DNA of 64,000 bases from Blumeriella jaapii (lineage: Eukaryota > Ascomycota > Leotiomycetes > Helotiales > Drepanopezizaceae). Numbering within the stretch: position 1 is the stretch's first letter; each line of letters begins with the position of its first letter. The translations under genes and the position numbers were made by a program. This document shows, piece by piece, positions 32,023 through 44,439 of the stretch. The notes under the pieces were generated by a model. That model saw nothing but the letters and a program-made list of their open reading frames with translations, was not told the DNA's origin and searched no databases. The stretch covers positions 1,550,001 through 1,614,000 of the forward strand of contig VWND01000001.1 in assembly GCA_009599575.1 (NCBI GenBank). The letters are read 5' to 3'.

Positions 32023-34204
32023 TTACAGTTCTCCGTCGTGGACTTGCCCAGGCCTTTCGTCGTCCCCATCGAACTCCAGATACTCGTCAAAAGTATGAAG
32101 ATCCTCTTCTTCTAGAGTTTGAACGAATGCACGTCTGAGGAAGCGCAGCCAAACCTTGTTCTTCTCGTTCCGTCGGTGGTGCTTCTTCTTCTTGTGCTTC
32201 TTCTCGATTCCAATCTCGTCGTCATAGTCCTCCTCCTCCTCGGCAGTGTCATCATCATCATACTCATCGAACGAGTCATCTACTTCATCACCCTTGTGAG
32301 GCTTGTATTGGCCAATTCTGTGAGCAAGCTTGACATAGCTTCGCACGGTCAAGTCCTTCAGCTTGTATATTGGGTCAGTAAATGTGTCGTATTCAATCTC
32401 GAAACGGAATGGCTTGGGGTTGGGAATTCTGTCTTTCGGATGTTTGCCCTTGTGCTTCCCCTCATGCCACCTGTCGGCCTCCAGTCCTTCGTCTGCGTCA
32501 ACGTAGTTGTCATTGTTTATGTAAGTCAAGTTGGCAAAGTACTGGGTGTAGCCAAGCAGCGTCAGAGATTGGGGCGAATAGGCAGGTCCCGGCATTGCAG
32601 TCTTGGATGGTGGATTTGGGACAATGAGATCGGGGTTTTTGGGCTTCTTGGGCTTCTTGGGCTTTTTGGCCTTCCTGTTCTTGGCTATCGATTCGTCGTC
32701 GTCACCCTCTGGAAAGTCACTCAAAGGGTCGAATTCCTCTTCAACCCAGTCTGATGCCTGTTCCTCACTTGAAGCTTGAGCATTAGCCCAGGTTGCCGAG
32801 AGGTCAAGATCGCTGATGTTGTATTCCATCACTCGAAGCGTAGGAAAGAAGTTGGGAACAATGCTGGGCCCGACCAGAGTGACCTGAAATCGTTCTCCCC
32901 ACGGTCCACCGATCTTCTTCAAAGCTTTGTCCTTCTTGGAATTCTTGCCTCTCTTCTTTTTCTTCGAACCCTCTGCGACCTCATCAAGGTAGGCAAAATT
33001 AGGATTTGGCAACCCTGACCACTTTTCACGCAGCTCCTCGAGATAGTCGTTTGCGGACTCGATTGAGAGCTCTTCGTCCATGAGAGTGCGTACGGGCTCG
33101 TCCTCATCTACTTCTCCACCAGCGAGGACTAAATTAACTTGTTTGGTATCGTGGAGCATAAAATGGTCGATGTTCATATGGCCAAAAAGTCCACCAACAA
33201 CAACGTCGCGGTACTGATTGAGCCACAATGTGTATTTTTGCCAACACGTCTCATCCCAAAGCTGCTTGCTGTCTGTTCTCGCGGGGGGTACGTGTCCAAT
33301 GAGGATTGCCTTCATGCCACGGTCACGCATGAACTGAAGTTGAATCCGGAGCCATTCAAAATGAGCGAAGCCGGGCTCGGAACGCAGAGCACAGCCATCG
33401 ACGGCGGCATTGTTGTTGAAGAAGTAGAGTGTGTTCAAGCTGAACACAGCCAGCTTGTTGGGTATGACTTCGACGAAGTACCAGCCGCCTCTCTCGAAGC
33501 CATGTCTTTGCTCCTCAGGAATGAATTTGCTCCAGATATCTGTGTATGCTTTCAGCCATTTGTTGGGACCCGAGAGAAGGATATTGTGTGGCAGAATATC
33601 GTTATTGCCGAACGTTGAGATGATGGGAATCGCCAAAGATTTATCCGGGTCGCCCTTTTTACTGAAGACATCGATGAACTTCTGTGCGATCCACCTGTTC
33701 GTGCCGAGTACTTCGTCCGCGTGTCGGGGAATTTCCTCGTCGCTGTCGTGCCTCGCGGAGTCGCCCGTCCAGACGACGAAATCAATGGTGTCCCTGATAT
33801 TGTCCTCTATCCATTTGAACGTTGCGTTGATCAGAGCAAACGGCGTATCGCAGTCTGACGTCTCCGCACCGTACGTGCCGGCCAGGCCCTTGCCTCTGTG
33901 GCAGGCATCGTCTTCTCGAGTGGAGGAGTGGACTTGGTAATGAGGATCGGGATGGAGGTCTGCGGGGAGCGCCGGCTGGTTAGCAGTGCCCGCAGATAAG
34001 GCAGACAGACAAATCGATCCAGGGGACATACATACCTGTGATGTGCAGGAACCTGCCCTGCAACCGTCGTGAGGCTTGCTCTTGTGGCAGATCCTCCAAT
34101 GAGGCCTGCAGCATGGATTGTGTGTCGCCGATGATCATAGGGGTGCCATGCGAAAGGTCGAGCAGACAAGCGCATGCTGCCAACAAGAGAGCGGTCGAAG
34201 GCAT
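32023..34204 (-). CDS. PPN1: Endopolyphosphatase (vacuolar, Ppn1 type)
   Basis: Vacuolar metallophosphoesterase that cuts long inorganic polyphosphate chains internally. Two exons (34036-34204 and 32023-33959) join as RFLHIT|D|LHPDPHYQ and give 701 residues. A hydrophobic N-terminus (STALLLAACACLLDL) acts as signal or anchor. Metal-binding motifs appear in family order: D-x-H in ITDLHPDPHY, VVWTGDSARHD, STFGNNDILPHN, ILIGHVPPART and GLFGHMNIDHF. The C-terminal region holds Lys-rich insertions (KKPKKPKKPK; KKHKKKKHHRR) and an acidic stretch, in line with fungal Ppn1, which has a large low-complexity loop. Length fits the family. The adjacent repeat-rich gene and this one are on the same strand, 1.75 kb apart. 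Confidence 0.92.
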
Positions 34205-35360
34205 CTCGAAACAATCTGAAAGGAAGGGAAGGATACTTAGGATGGAAAGATGCTCATGGTCGAGCAGAATTGGAGGGAGAGTTGCCTCTGCTTGTATAAA
34301 GTATCCTGCTCGTCTTGCGGCCTGTGACTTCGTAACTGCTCCTTTCTTTCCTTGACTGGGAGGCGATTTGATCTGAGTGGAAAGCGCAAAGCCGAGCAAG
34401 GCCGGGTCTGCGTCTGCACTCCGTATAAGGTAGGTAGGTGGTGTATATATAGATATAAATAGAAAAAAAAGATTAAATAGATAGATATATAGATACGTAC
34501 GGTACATCCAAAGTATGTACAGTACAGTCGCAACGGAGATGGGCTTACAGTACCTTATCTACGTGCGGTAGGTATCTGATGTGTGCACTGTATATATGGG
34601 ATGGGATACCCACATCTTTGCCTTGCCTCGCGCTCACCTCTCAGGGTGTTTGTTTCACTGCCCACGGGCGCGGTTTGAAGCCGATCTTGGTCCAATCAAA
34701 GATCCACGTGTAGGAACTGTCTCGTCAGGCGTGTCGCTGACAGCTCACCATCCCTTCTTGGGACCGAGAATCGAGCTTCGCGGGGTTTGGAATGCCCTCA
34801 CGCGACCACTTTCAAGAGGATACATCGTTGTGACCACACTCTGTCGGCCTTGTCCCGGTATGTACTTACTGTATGTACAGTGCAGTACTTGACCAGCCGA
34901 TGCCACATTTGCGGCATTTTTCCGCAATAGTATGTGAGGCGAAGTCTATCACAGTAGCAGCTGCTGACTTTGGTGATACGACGGGATTTTCTACTTCTCA
35001 TAGATTTCGTCAAACAAAGCCTGGAGCGGAGGGAAGAGAGTATCAACCCCTTTTAGACACGCACAAAGATGGTACATACAGTACTTATTCAGTAGGATTC
35101 CGGAGGTCTGCATCGATATCTCCACCCTCACCTGCAGGACCCGCGCCATGGGTACTCGGTACCTTTCGAGTTTCATGTCAGAACGTTTGAAGGTACAAAA
35201 ATATCTAAGTACGTCCCTATTGGCTTTCGACAAGTTGGCGCTTTGGCGGAGCTTGACGAAAAAGATAGAGGAACATAGTAGATAAGGGAAAGCCAGGCCA
35301 AAAAAGATTCACAGATAAAACAAAAATATAATGTGAATCATATGAATATGATATTGTTCT
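34205..35360. other. Intergenic, promoter side of endopolyphosphatase
   Basis: An AT-rich GATA/TATA tract lies at about 34440-34497. TACAG-type copies lie at 34514-34527, about 34862-34892 and 35075-35086. No gene was recognised. Confidence 0.4.
35322..35326 (-). terminator. Probable Pol III terminator (T5) of tRNA-Ser
   Basis: On the minus strand a T5 run, followed by G and T4, lies about 35 bases downstream of the tRNA 3' end. It is the first run of four or more T there. Confidence 0.5.
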
Positions 35361-35441
35361 CGACAACTGTAGGACTCGAACCTACGCTCCCGAAGGAAAT
35401 AGCTTTCTAGGCTATCGCGATAACCACTCCGCCAAGTTGCC
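35361..35441 (-). tRNA. tRNA-Ser (anticodon AGA)
   Basis: An 81-base cloverleaf without intron on the minus strand. The acceptor GGCAACT pairs with AGTTGTC (one G-U). The anticodon stem ATAGC/GCTAT encloses the loop CTAGAAA with anticodon AGA. The long variable arm (TTCCTTCGGGAG) is the class II mark of tRNA-Ser. The T arm holds the B box GGTTCGAGTCC. CCA is not encoded, as expected for a nuclear eukaryotic gene. Confidence 0.93.
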
Positions 35442-38400
35442 TGATTCCAATATTGGTTGAGACAATGGATGAAAAACTCAACAGCTAAAAAGATTTATTA
35501 TCAGATTTGTGATTTTGTATTTTGTGATTTTGTGATTTTGTGGGATTGGAATTAGCGGTAAGCGAGGGGGTGGGGGGGCAGTCGAAGCGAGGGCTGTGTT
35601 TACCAGCGCACTCGCTAGGTAATAGTAAAAGATACTTTCGCATTCCAATGACGACGGGGTTGAATGATAGAAGAAATTTTAAACATTCGATTTGGGTTGT
35701 TTCTTGAGATTGTCGATCTGCAAACTAAAGAATCGCGATCGGAAACACTCCAGTCATCCTTTGAATCCTGCTTGGGGTTTGGACTACATTAAAGGGGTGT
35801 TTTTAAGCTATTTCGAGCGAACGAGCTGCCAAGCAAGGTACAGTAGAAACCAGATGACCTTTCAGATTTCAAGGGCAAGACTCTACTGGGAAATCCCAGC
35901 CATGATCTACCAAACGAAATCTTACAGTACCAGGCGAACGATTTGATAGCCGGATTTCAGTGTTTTGGAAGACCACTACCGGGATTTTACTACCATGCTG
36001 TGTGTTTGTTTTTGGAACGCATATTATTTCCCAGGTGTGCAATGGAGGTTTTCGGTATTTTTGAGTACAAACGAATGTGAGATTGAATTTCCAGAGTAGT
36101 CCAACCCAGGCGAACACAAACATCATTTTACACTTCTGCTCTGCTTCCCAAGTATACGGATGGCCTCCAGCTTTGGAACATGAGCCTCCGGCCCTTCTTG
36201 AGCTTAGCTCGAAGCGTCGGCGCGTTCATTCTGTAAAATATGGAAGTAATGGTGTATGCCATGGTCTTGGCTGCCACTGCCAGAAAAGATATCCTATGGG
36301 GAGGAAGTTCGTCGGAATCACGCAACTCCGCGGTTCTGAATTTTGAAGACCTGCAGCTGAGTGTCTGGCGTGTTTTCTTACAGATCACGGAACCTCTGAT
36401 AGAGAGGCTCGAGGTATGGACTGGACGTATTGAGAGGTTCAAGTAGGTCGAGAAAGGGAACCAGGTCATCTCCTAATCGGTACACATGTTTGTGGCTCGG
36501 GGAGTCTTAGACAAATCTTAATTTCGTCAGGAAATTTTGACAATACAAAGGTATGCAGCTAATGTCCGTGTGCGGTATTCTGCTCTGTGTCTCTCAGATT
36601 CCTAGTTGGAAGCTTACTGGATCGACAGTTTGAGAAGAATTTACAATACGATAACTATTACGTAAAGCCTAACCCTAGTTTAGTGATTCAATAGTGACCT
36701 TTTAATAAATTGATACAATTCTCTTCGCTATCTATAGATCTCACCCCCCCCTCCCTCTTTCAAAAAGCAGCAGCAACACTAACATGGACACAAATAGCAC
36801 TTCTTATCCTTTGCGTGGTGGAACATTTGAGTCAAACCTCAAACCTTTACTTAGTATACCTGGAAATCATCTAAGCTACTATTTGAGACCTTAAACCAGA
36901 GCTAATTATCATTCACAGGCTCTGCAAATGACGCCCATTCCTGGCTAGCGACCAAGTATCCTCAGAGTAAGCAAAGTAGCTCCACGCATTCTTCATCCTG
37001 ACAAACTTGACAGTAGTTTAAAGACTCATCTACCTGATAGGCCGGGCTAGGCTCAAGAAGCCTACTTCGTGATCATGCATCAAGATCGAGGGGGGTCATA
37101 TCAAAAACCAAAAAAAAAAAGTTGTTGTCACATCACACCAAAACACTCTCGCCGTCGAGGCCTCCCTAGCTTCTGCATCTAACCTACAAACATTCACATG
37201 AGCAAACTTCTGAGATCTCGTCAAAGCTTCGGAAACTAACCATACCGCAACCCTGCCGGCCTCCTCCATCAAAGCTCCGCCTGATCGCAAAACAAAGCTC
37301 CAGTCTGTAAAGTGAGAACTGCAGTGGGGAAAAAAGATACTTTACTTCCACCATAGGACGTGTATATAATATGGGGGGGGCCTGGTCTACGCCACGAAAA
37401 GGGAAGTGCGGTCCTGGGTACTAATTGCAGGTGCAGTGTTCCATACCGAGTGCAACTACATACCTTAGGTGGTGTGGGATGACTGGACATGACTACCACC
37501 AACGGTTCTCGTAACACCGTCCAACAGCCACAGCCCCCGGAGGAGAAACACGGAGGGGAGCCGGCTACTGCCCGATAGTTCTATTAATTCACCAAAGCTC
37601 GCTTGGGGTAGGACTCACACGCACCTTTACATCGAGGCATCTGCCTGCGACCGACGTGATACCCAATTACAACTCACCACTGTTCCGTATCGTCCAGCAG
37701 TCCTCGACGCTGGTCAGGAGAGAGTATCTGCGATGAGCTTTTCCTCACGACTTAAAGAGTTAAGAGAGCAGCGGCGAAGATGACTAGATATACGACAAAC
37801 AATCTAGACGTCAAAAAGTCCGGCGTAGCAAAAGCCTACCCACCCGGCTGGATAGCAGCAGAAAATAACGAGTGTGACAGCAACTCTTCTCGGCCTTCAG
37901 TGGTAACTAGCCATCCGGTAATCATAAGTATCTACGATCGCGACCCGGAATGCATGCATTGTCATGCATTGCTCTCACCATTCCGCAACACAACACGAAC
38001 AAAACATCCAGTATCCACGAGATCCGCAATTGTGGTCCGAGTCCGGCCATTTATGCGCACGATGACCCTCCCTCCCTCTCTCGAGTCGGAAAATGGACTT
38101 CTTGCAACACAGGAACGAAGCGGGTTGGTTCTGCCTCCCTCGAATCGCGAGTTATTTACTAACTCAGTAAGGTGATTTTGATATACAGTCTCGGCTCGTA
38201 GCACCATGTCCAAGGCGTAGCGGGGACGTGAAGAAGTCATATACGTACTGTACGTGCCAACATTCCTAGCCTGGCTAGCCTGGCCCTAACGAGAATACCA
38301 AACATGCGATGTAAGTAAGTTAGTATGTGTGAGTGTGGGTGTCGCGATTACAGCAGCTCCCTGGTCGCTTGTACGGGAATGTAAACATCTGGGGGTTCCT

Positions 38401-41086
38401 TCCTCTGCAGAAGTGCACGAATTGCATTTTCAGATGCGAAGTTGCGGCGGGGATTTCGAGTCCTTTGTGTTACACAATGTAAAGAAAGGTATGCATTAAG
38501 CATCCTTCAATACAACGAAAGGAACATGATGACAAGATGACTACAAGTCATCAACGTCATTATTCACATTTGAAGGCTCGCACCTTCCATAGTATTAGAT
38601 CATCCATAACTATAGGTACATAAACCGCCTTTAGGGCACATAGAATCGATCATCTTTAACTCCACACTTCTCCTATAACACTTTGCTTCGATGGGTGCAA
38701 TGCAACAATCAAGAAGACCTTGACAACAGCTACTCCTTCAATGGCAAAATGGTAGGCGAAGGGTGGGTGGGGGGAGGGTATCTTCGACGTACCTCGCCTG
38801 AGTTCAATGCTGGAAACGTAATAATTGTACCTAGTTATATAGAAAGAAGACTTTTACTACTGTAATGACGAGGTAAAGGAGATTGATTGATAGTGTGATG
38901 ATAATAAGCAAGGTCGGCCATGTCAACGAACCAGATTGCGAACCGCAACGACATCCCCAGTGCAGTGATAACCCCAGGCAAGAGGAGTTCAAAAAGCGAC
39001 GCGTCGAGTACACGGAAGACACACATAGCTGTTCGACAAGAGCCTTCTTCTTGACCACGCCTTCCACCTTCATTCAGCCTCTTTGGGCCCAAGTTACCGC
39101 CGCTTTGGCCTTCGGAAACACGTCCGGTCTTCGCTTGAGTAGAGCATTCGAGAAGGTGAGGTGACTTGCGAAGCACCTGTAAGCTCGCGCCTTGAATCAC
39201 CCGCCTCGAAGAGCGGGATATCAGACATTCAACATCACGGTCGCAGCGGCCAAGCCAGCAGCAAGCTACGCCTGTACGCAGTCATCTACCATCCATCGCC
39301 ATGGAGGGAGCGCGGTATGCAGTCGATCGAGGCAGCCCACGAGGACGACCCTCGCTTTTGGAAACTGGTATCTCGCTCCAAAGGGAAACGTCCTCTTGAC
39401 CTCATCGCAGAGGCAAGAGGGCTCGCGCAGAAAGAACCCTGACCGTGATGTGTGTCTGTCTGAGTGTCTGTGTACACCAAACACGACAGTCGGAACGACC
39501 TCGAGAACAGCAAGAACCTCCGACCGCAACGGACACGCAGGCAGAAAGTCGCCAACGGCTTCAAGATCTGGAGCGCAAGGCATCGGATGTCGGAATTTGG
39601 GATTGGTGGACGCGAGTGGGCTTTGAACGGCAGTCCCATATAGCACCAGGGCATCGGGCATCAACGAACTGGCCCATGGCATGCTTTTTGATCATGGCTG
39701 AGGAAACTGGTGTGCCAGGTTACGTGTACTTGAATCGCATACAGATTTATAGATATAGTACTTACTGTAGTAGCAGCCATGAAAGCTAAGAAGTAGCGCA
39801 CAACCGAGAGCGCAAGCTTCCCAGTGGAAACCAAATCGCCGAACGGAGGGTTCTGCGATCGCAGCTTCTACGTACAGTAAGTAAGCACTGTACAGTACCG
39901 TTCAGCTAGAATAGAGGACCGCCTTACCTCCAGAGGTCGTCGGTCCGCGATCCATCCAACGAAGCCCATTCATTATGTACCCACCCGCCCACTCAACTCC
40001 CTCTCATCCCACCAGCTGCAGTCTTCTCCCTTCGCCGCTCTCTCAATCTCAACTCAAGCCCACGGTCCATCCACCTGAAGCCCAGCAGCACAGAGCTCCC
40101 TCGAGACCGCGGCCGGGATCCGCCCACGACACATCTCCGCCCATCCCACGTAGCTGGGAGCCGTAGCTGTCCAAACCCAGGCCCTGGCGATGGGATGTTT
40201 TCCATCTCGTCGCATGCGTACATACATGTCAGCTCCACGGAATCGAAACTAGCCAAGGCAAGCAAGCGAAAGAGGAGAGCGGCAAAGGCATGTAGGGCAG
40301 GGCAGGGCAGGGCAGGGCATGTCTTCTCTCACTGCCACCGCGCTCCCTATTCGTTGTGCCTTGGTCAGACAGCTGAAAGTGATGTCTGGATGTATCTATG
40401 TACATTTTTATATGTAAACATATATAAATACACACACAGACACAATGACTTGGTTTATCTACTTACAGCCACATCACCACCCATCGTCGCCCGTCGAATC
40501 CCATTCCACGTTGGCCTCCCAGACGACAGGAGGCTGCTTTGGTAGAAGACTGCTGAGCTCGCTGGCTGTCACATACGTAAGCACTAAAGGCCGCGTCGTC
40601 GTTGCTTTCCCACACACACACCGAGAGCGAGAGCGAGAGAGAGGGAAAGAGAGACAGAGAGATGCTTCTTGCTTACATCTCTAATCTCCTCCTCCCTCTC
40701 TTCCTCCCACCCTACCCTGCAAACCAGCGACCACCCCGAACCAAAGCGACCGCGCCAACGACGGCGCATGGCCATGCTCTCCACGCCACATCGCACGCTC
40801 GCTCCGTGACGCGAGAGGCGAAGGGGACGCCCACCACACGCGCGCGAGCGCATCGAGGCGCGGTTCCTTGGACGGAGATGGAGATGGAGATGGAGAAGTG
40901 CAGGAAGGAGACCCGGGCACGACGGTTGCTGGCTGCTCAGTCTACTGAATTCGCCGAGAGCATCATCGAGCAGAGGTGGGCCGGCAGCGGGTGGAGGATC
41001 AACCGTGTGTCGAAGGCCGTGGGGGTTGCAAAGGCGATCTGAGCTGGGAAATTTGATGGGCTTGGGTCATGTGCATGGTGGAGCCG

Positions 41087-41110
41087 GTACTGTACTGTAC
41101 TGTACGTACA
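41087..41110. repeat. TACAGTAC-type cluster
   Basis: GTACTGTACTGTACTGTAC followed by GTACA: consecutive copies of a 5-base unit. Confidence 0.75.
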
Positions 41111-41360
41111 GCCACGATGGGGGGAAGGGATGGAAATTGAGTGAGATGGGAGGAGCAGCGAATGTTTGTTTGTTGAAGGATGTGAGGGAGGGAGGGAGGA
41201 AGGAAGGAAAGGAAGGGAAGGGAAGGGAAAGGAAGAGAAGTGTGTGAGTGAGTGAGTGGCGAAGGTTTTGTTGCACGTCGCACTCGAGGTCTACAGGATT
41301 CTGGAACATGGGAGAGAGAGGCGCATTTGATGACTCTGTGTAGTATCTGTAGCATCTGTG

Positions 41361-41513
41361 GTACAGACAGTACTTACTGTATGTACAGTAAGTACAGTCT
41401 GTTCTCTGTACACACTTACGGACGTTTCAAGCTTGGCCGGGCCCGACTCAGAGCCGACGTACAGTATGTACAGTACTGTACATGTACCGTCCAGTACAGT
41501 ACTGTACTGTACC
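41361..41513. repeat. TACAGTAC-type cluster pair, long self-complementary
   Basis: 41361-41400 includes CAGTACTTACTGTATGTACA and its near inverted copy. 41459-41513 includes GTACAGTATGTACAGTACTG and CAGTACAGTACTGTACTGTA. It is among the densest clusters in the window. Confidence 0.75.
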
Positions 41514-42785
41514 AGAGTATGTGCCAAACCGGATCGGCCGCCGATGCATGAAAAGCCGAGGCCGAGGGTGATTTCTTGCCAACTTTAAACGCTTGGTGGG
41601 CTTGGTTGCCAGGAATGCCTGACGTAGACTGTAGATCATGATGCTGACGCGGCATTGGAGATAGGTAGGTGCTAAGTACCGTGCTGTGCTGTACTGTGTA
41701 CGGTGCTGTCGTGGTGTACTGCACATGGCAGATAATGTCAATTGCGCATTTTAACCTTCGACGCCATGGGCTTACTCTGCGCAGTGTACTCTGTACTTAC
41801 ATATGACGACTAGCTATCACCTCGCCAAGGAGCCAATCACTTCGCAGACACCTTGGTCATGGTACTGTGTGTACAGTAGTAAAAGCCACGTCTGCAACGA
41901 ATGTGAGTATGTAGAAATAACATTTTCAAGGGGGAGGGCAGAGATGGCAAGGTTGGTCGCATCGCGTCGCATCGAGCCGAGGAGGACGGCAGAGATTGCG
42001 AGTCAAGTCACGAAGCTTCGCCAGGTACCGTACTGTACTTCAAGCATGAGAGATGAGTGACGCGTGAGGGCGATGGCGATGGCGACGGCGATGGCGACGG
42101 CGACGGCGATGCGACAGAGGTCATTTTGGTGATGCTCATGACACCTGTCCTCTGTGTTCGTTCGCATGCGCGCACACACACGAAACACTCCCATCCACGG
42201 CCCAAGCCGATCCCAAGCCGATCCCGATCCCAGGAAGCCTTCCTTGCCTCCCAGCAACAATGTGTGTGTGTATGTGTGGAATCCCAGCGGGGTGGCAGCG
42301 TCGAGTCCGAGGGATTACTGCACTGTAGCCGTCAGCGCGATGCTCGAAGAAAAGAGGCCAGGAGGGGTAGAGAAGCCATACGGTGGTGTGGTAGTGGTGG
42401 TGGTGGAGGTGGAGGTGGTGGTGGGTGGTGTTTGCTTTTGCATAGTTTTTCTTTTCTGGAAGCTTTTGTGGTGCTGCCTGGCTGCCTGGCTGCCTGGCCC
42501 CCTCTCCCCCTCCCCCCTCCCCGGCCGCCCCTTTTCACAAGGGACCGCAGTCCTCAGACCTCGGGTGCACGGATGGACCTTGACGCGTTATCGTCGGGCC
42601 CAGTCCGGGGGGCAACCGTTTCAGACGGCGCGACCGCCCAGCGACGAACGTGATTGGCTCGATAGCGCGCCTCGAGCACGCTAGCCAGCCCTCCCTGGTC
42701 GGAAAAAAGAGCGATCAGGGGAGACGCTAACTCGAAGCGGGTCAGGCACGTGTGCCTCAGGCCGCCAGAAAATTTCTCGCACCAG

Positions 42786-42793
42786 TATATAAG
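42786..42793 (+). promoter_or_regulatory. Candidate TATA box of the TBP gene
   Basis: TATATAAG, a close match to the consensus, lies about 700 bases before the TBP start codon. It is followed by a long pyrimidine-rich stretch that would be a long 5' leader. Nearer elements are not obvious, and a leader intron cannot be excluded. Confidence 0.35.
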
Positions 42794-43484
42794 AACGAGC
42801 TCCCCTCCCGCCATTTTTGTCGGCCTTTCGCGTAATTCGGGTCGACCATTTTTGCGCAACGACAATCCCACAGCCAGCCTTCTCGACGCGCCCCCCCCCC
42901 CAACCACCTCGACTCTCCCACACACGCACACCTTCCTGTGCCTGCGACGTCGATACATTCTTTCATTGATCCAGGAGACAAACACACCGTGTGCGCAACT
43001 TCTACGTTCTGCGCCATCGCACCGTCGGCGCTCGCATTCGATTTTGGAAGCTGAACGACCTGCGCGCCCGCACGGACACCAGGCAGCAACCGTACCTCAC
43101 CTCACCCCACCCCCACCCCGCCAACACTCAATACCGACCACCAGCTTCACCTCCAACCTCTTAGTATTGTCGCGAGCAGTAGATCCACTGTGGTCTGCTA
43201 TTGTCCGGAGCTGCGCACTGTAGGGGAGACATTGAATTGTTCTTCTCCCACAAACGGTACGGCCCTTCTTGTCCTTTCCTTTCCCCTCCCCAAGCATACC
43301 AAGACCGCAGTCTTCTTCACTCATCACATCCTTTCCTACCACTCTCCACGTCGGCGCAACCTCGAACTTGAGAGTCGCGACCACAAACACACATACATAT
43401 AAACTCGATCTGACATCTGCACTGCAGACCCGCTCATCTCCCCATTCCGATCTACCAAACAAAGAAGTACATACCTTCTTCAAG

Positions 43485-44439
43485 ATGGATCAAATCCAGA
43501 CTCACCCTGCGAATGCCGCCCACGCCAAAGCCTTCATCGCCCCCGGCTCTCTCTCCTTCCCAGGTGCTGCTGGCGAGCTGACCCCTCCATCCTCCGAGGC
43601 TGAGAAGCAGAACGGCCAGAGACAAGGGCAGATGAACGGTGGCCCGCAGCCAGTCCAGAATGGCAATGGGGTGACTCCTGCTACGCCTGCTGCGACCCCT
43701 GGTGCGACGGCGACGACCGGTGTCAGTGGTATCGTCCCAACCTTGCAGTAAGTGGCTCCCCCAGCAAGCCTCGTCTTGAATACCTGAGGCTTATCGTGCC
43801 CGCAAAGAAACATCGTTGCCACGGTCAACCTTGATTGCCGCCTGGATCTCAAGACGATTGCTCTGCATGCGCGTAACGCTGAATACAACCCAAAGGTACT
43901 CACGGACTCTAGGCTTGCTCTACCGCTTCCTGTTCACTGACACTGAGCTCTCTAGCGTTTTGCGGCCGTCATCATGCGTATTCGTGAGCCCAAGACCACT
44001 GCCTTGATCTTTGCTTCGGGCAAGATGGTCGTCACCGGAGCCAAGTCGGAGGATGACTCGAAGCTTGCTTCGCGCAAATATGCTCGTATCATCCAAAAGC
44101 TCGGTTTCAACGCCAAGTTCACGGACTTCAAGATCCAGAACATTGTTGGCTCATGTGACATCAAGTTCCCCATTCGCTTGGAAGGTCTTGCTTCGCGCCA
44201 TCACAACTTCAGCTCTTACGAGCCCGAGTTGTTCCCTGGTCTCATCTACCGAATGATCAAGCCGAAGATCGTTCTTCTCATCTTCGTTAGTGGCAAGATC
44301 GTTCTCACCGGTGCGAAGGTCCGTGAGGAGATCTATCAAGCCTTCGAGATGATCTACCCTGTGCTTCAAGGTATGTCGCCCCGCGCTTCCTCACTGTCAA
44401 TCCATGCTAAACAATCTCACAGATTTCAAGAAGATCTGA
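43485..44439 (+). CDS. TBP: TATA-binding protein (TBP)
   Basis: General transcription factor of all three nuclear polymerases; core of TFIID. Four exons (43485-43747, 43808-43895, 43956-44370, 44423-44439) give 260 residues with all phases consistent. A Gln/Pro/Thr-rich N-terminus of about 85 residues is followed by the two-repeat saddle. Repeat 1 runs [40 protein letters not shown], and then the [20 protein letters not shown] block. Repeat 2 runs [38 protein letters not shown], and then the [20 protein letters not shown] block, ending YPVLQDFKKI. The paired intercalating Phe residues (FAAVIMR... FASG and FPGLIYR... FVSG) are present. The last exon is only 17 bases. No disruption is seen. Confidence 0.97.

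Larger units (their letters stand above)
35442..43484. other. 8-kb interval with no recognisable gene; dense in microsatellites and TACAG-type clusters
   Basis: No open frame here shows a family, a consistent splice pattern or a signal peptide that I would support. It holds GCAGG units at about 40292-40318, a GAGAGAG tract at 40622-40662, GGAGAT repeats near 40876-40897, a GGAGG/GGAAGG purine tract at about 41188-41240, GGCGATGGCGACGG repeats at about 42069-42110, GTGGTGG at about 42388-42425 and CTGGCTGC at about 42474-42500. TACAG-type clusters lie at 38250, 39870-39900, 41087-41110, 41361-41400, 41459-41513, 41676-41725, 41860 and 42024. The right end (from about 42780) is the TBP promoter and leader. 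Long non-coding RNA or lineage-specific small proteins cannot be excluded. Confidence 0.45.

Noticed and set aside
32119..32754. 211-codon plus-strand frame, very hydrophobic
   Set aside because: Antisense to the Lys/Asp-rich part of endopolyphosphatase; Lys and Asp/Glu codons read backwards give Leu/Phe/Val.
42057..42653. 198-codon plus-strand frame starting with (DG)n
   Set aside because: It is driven by GAYGGC microsatellites and poly-Gly/Pro tracts; no conserved sequence.
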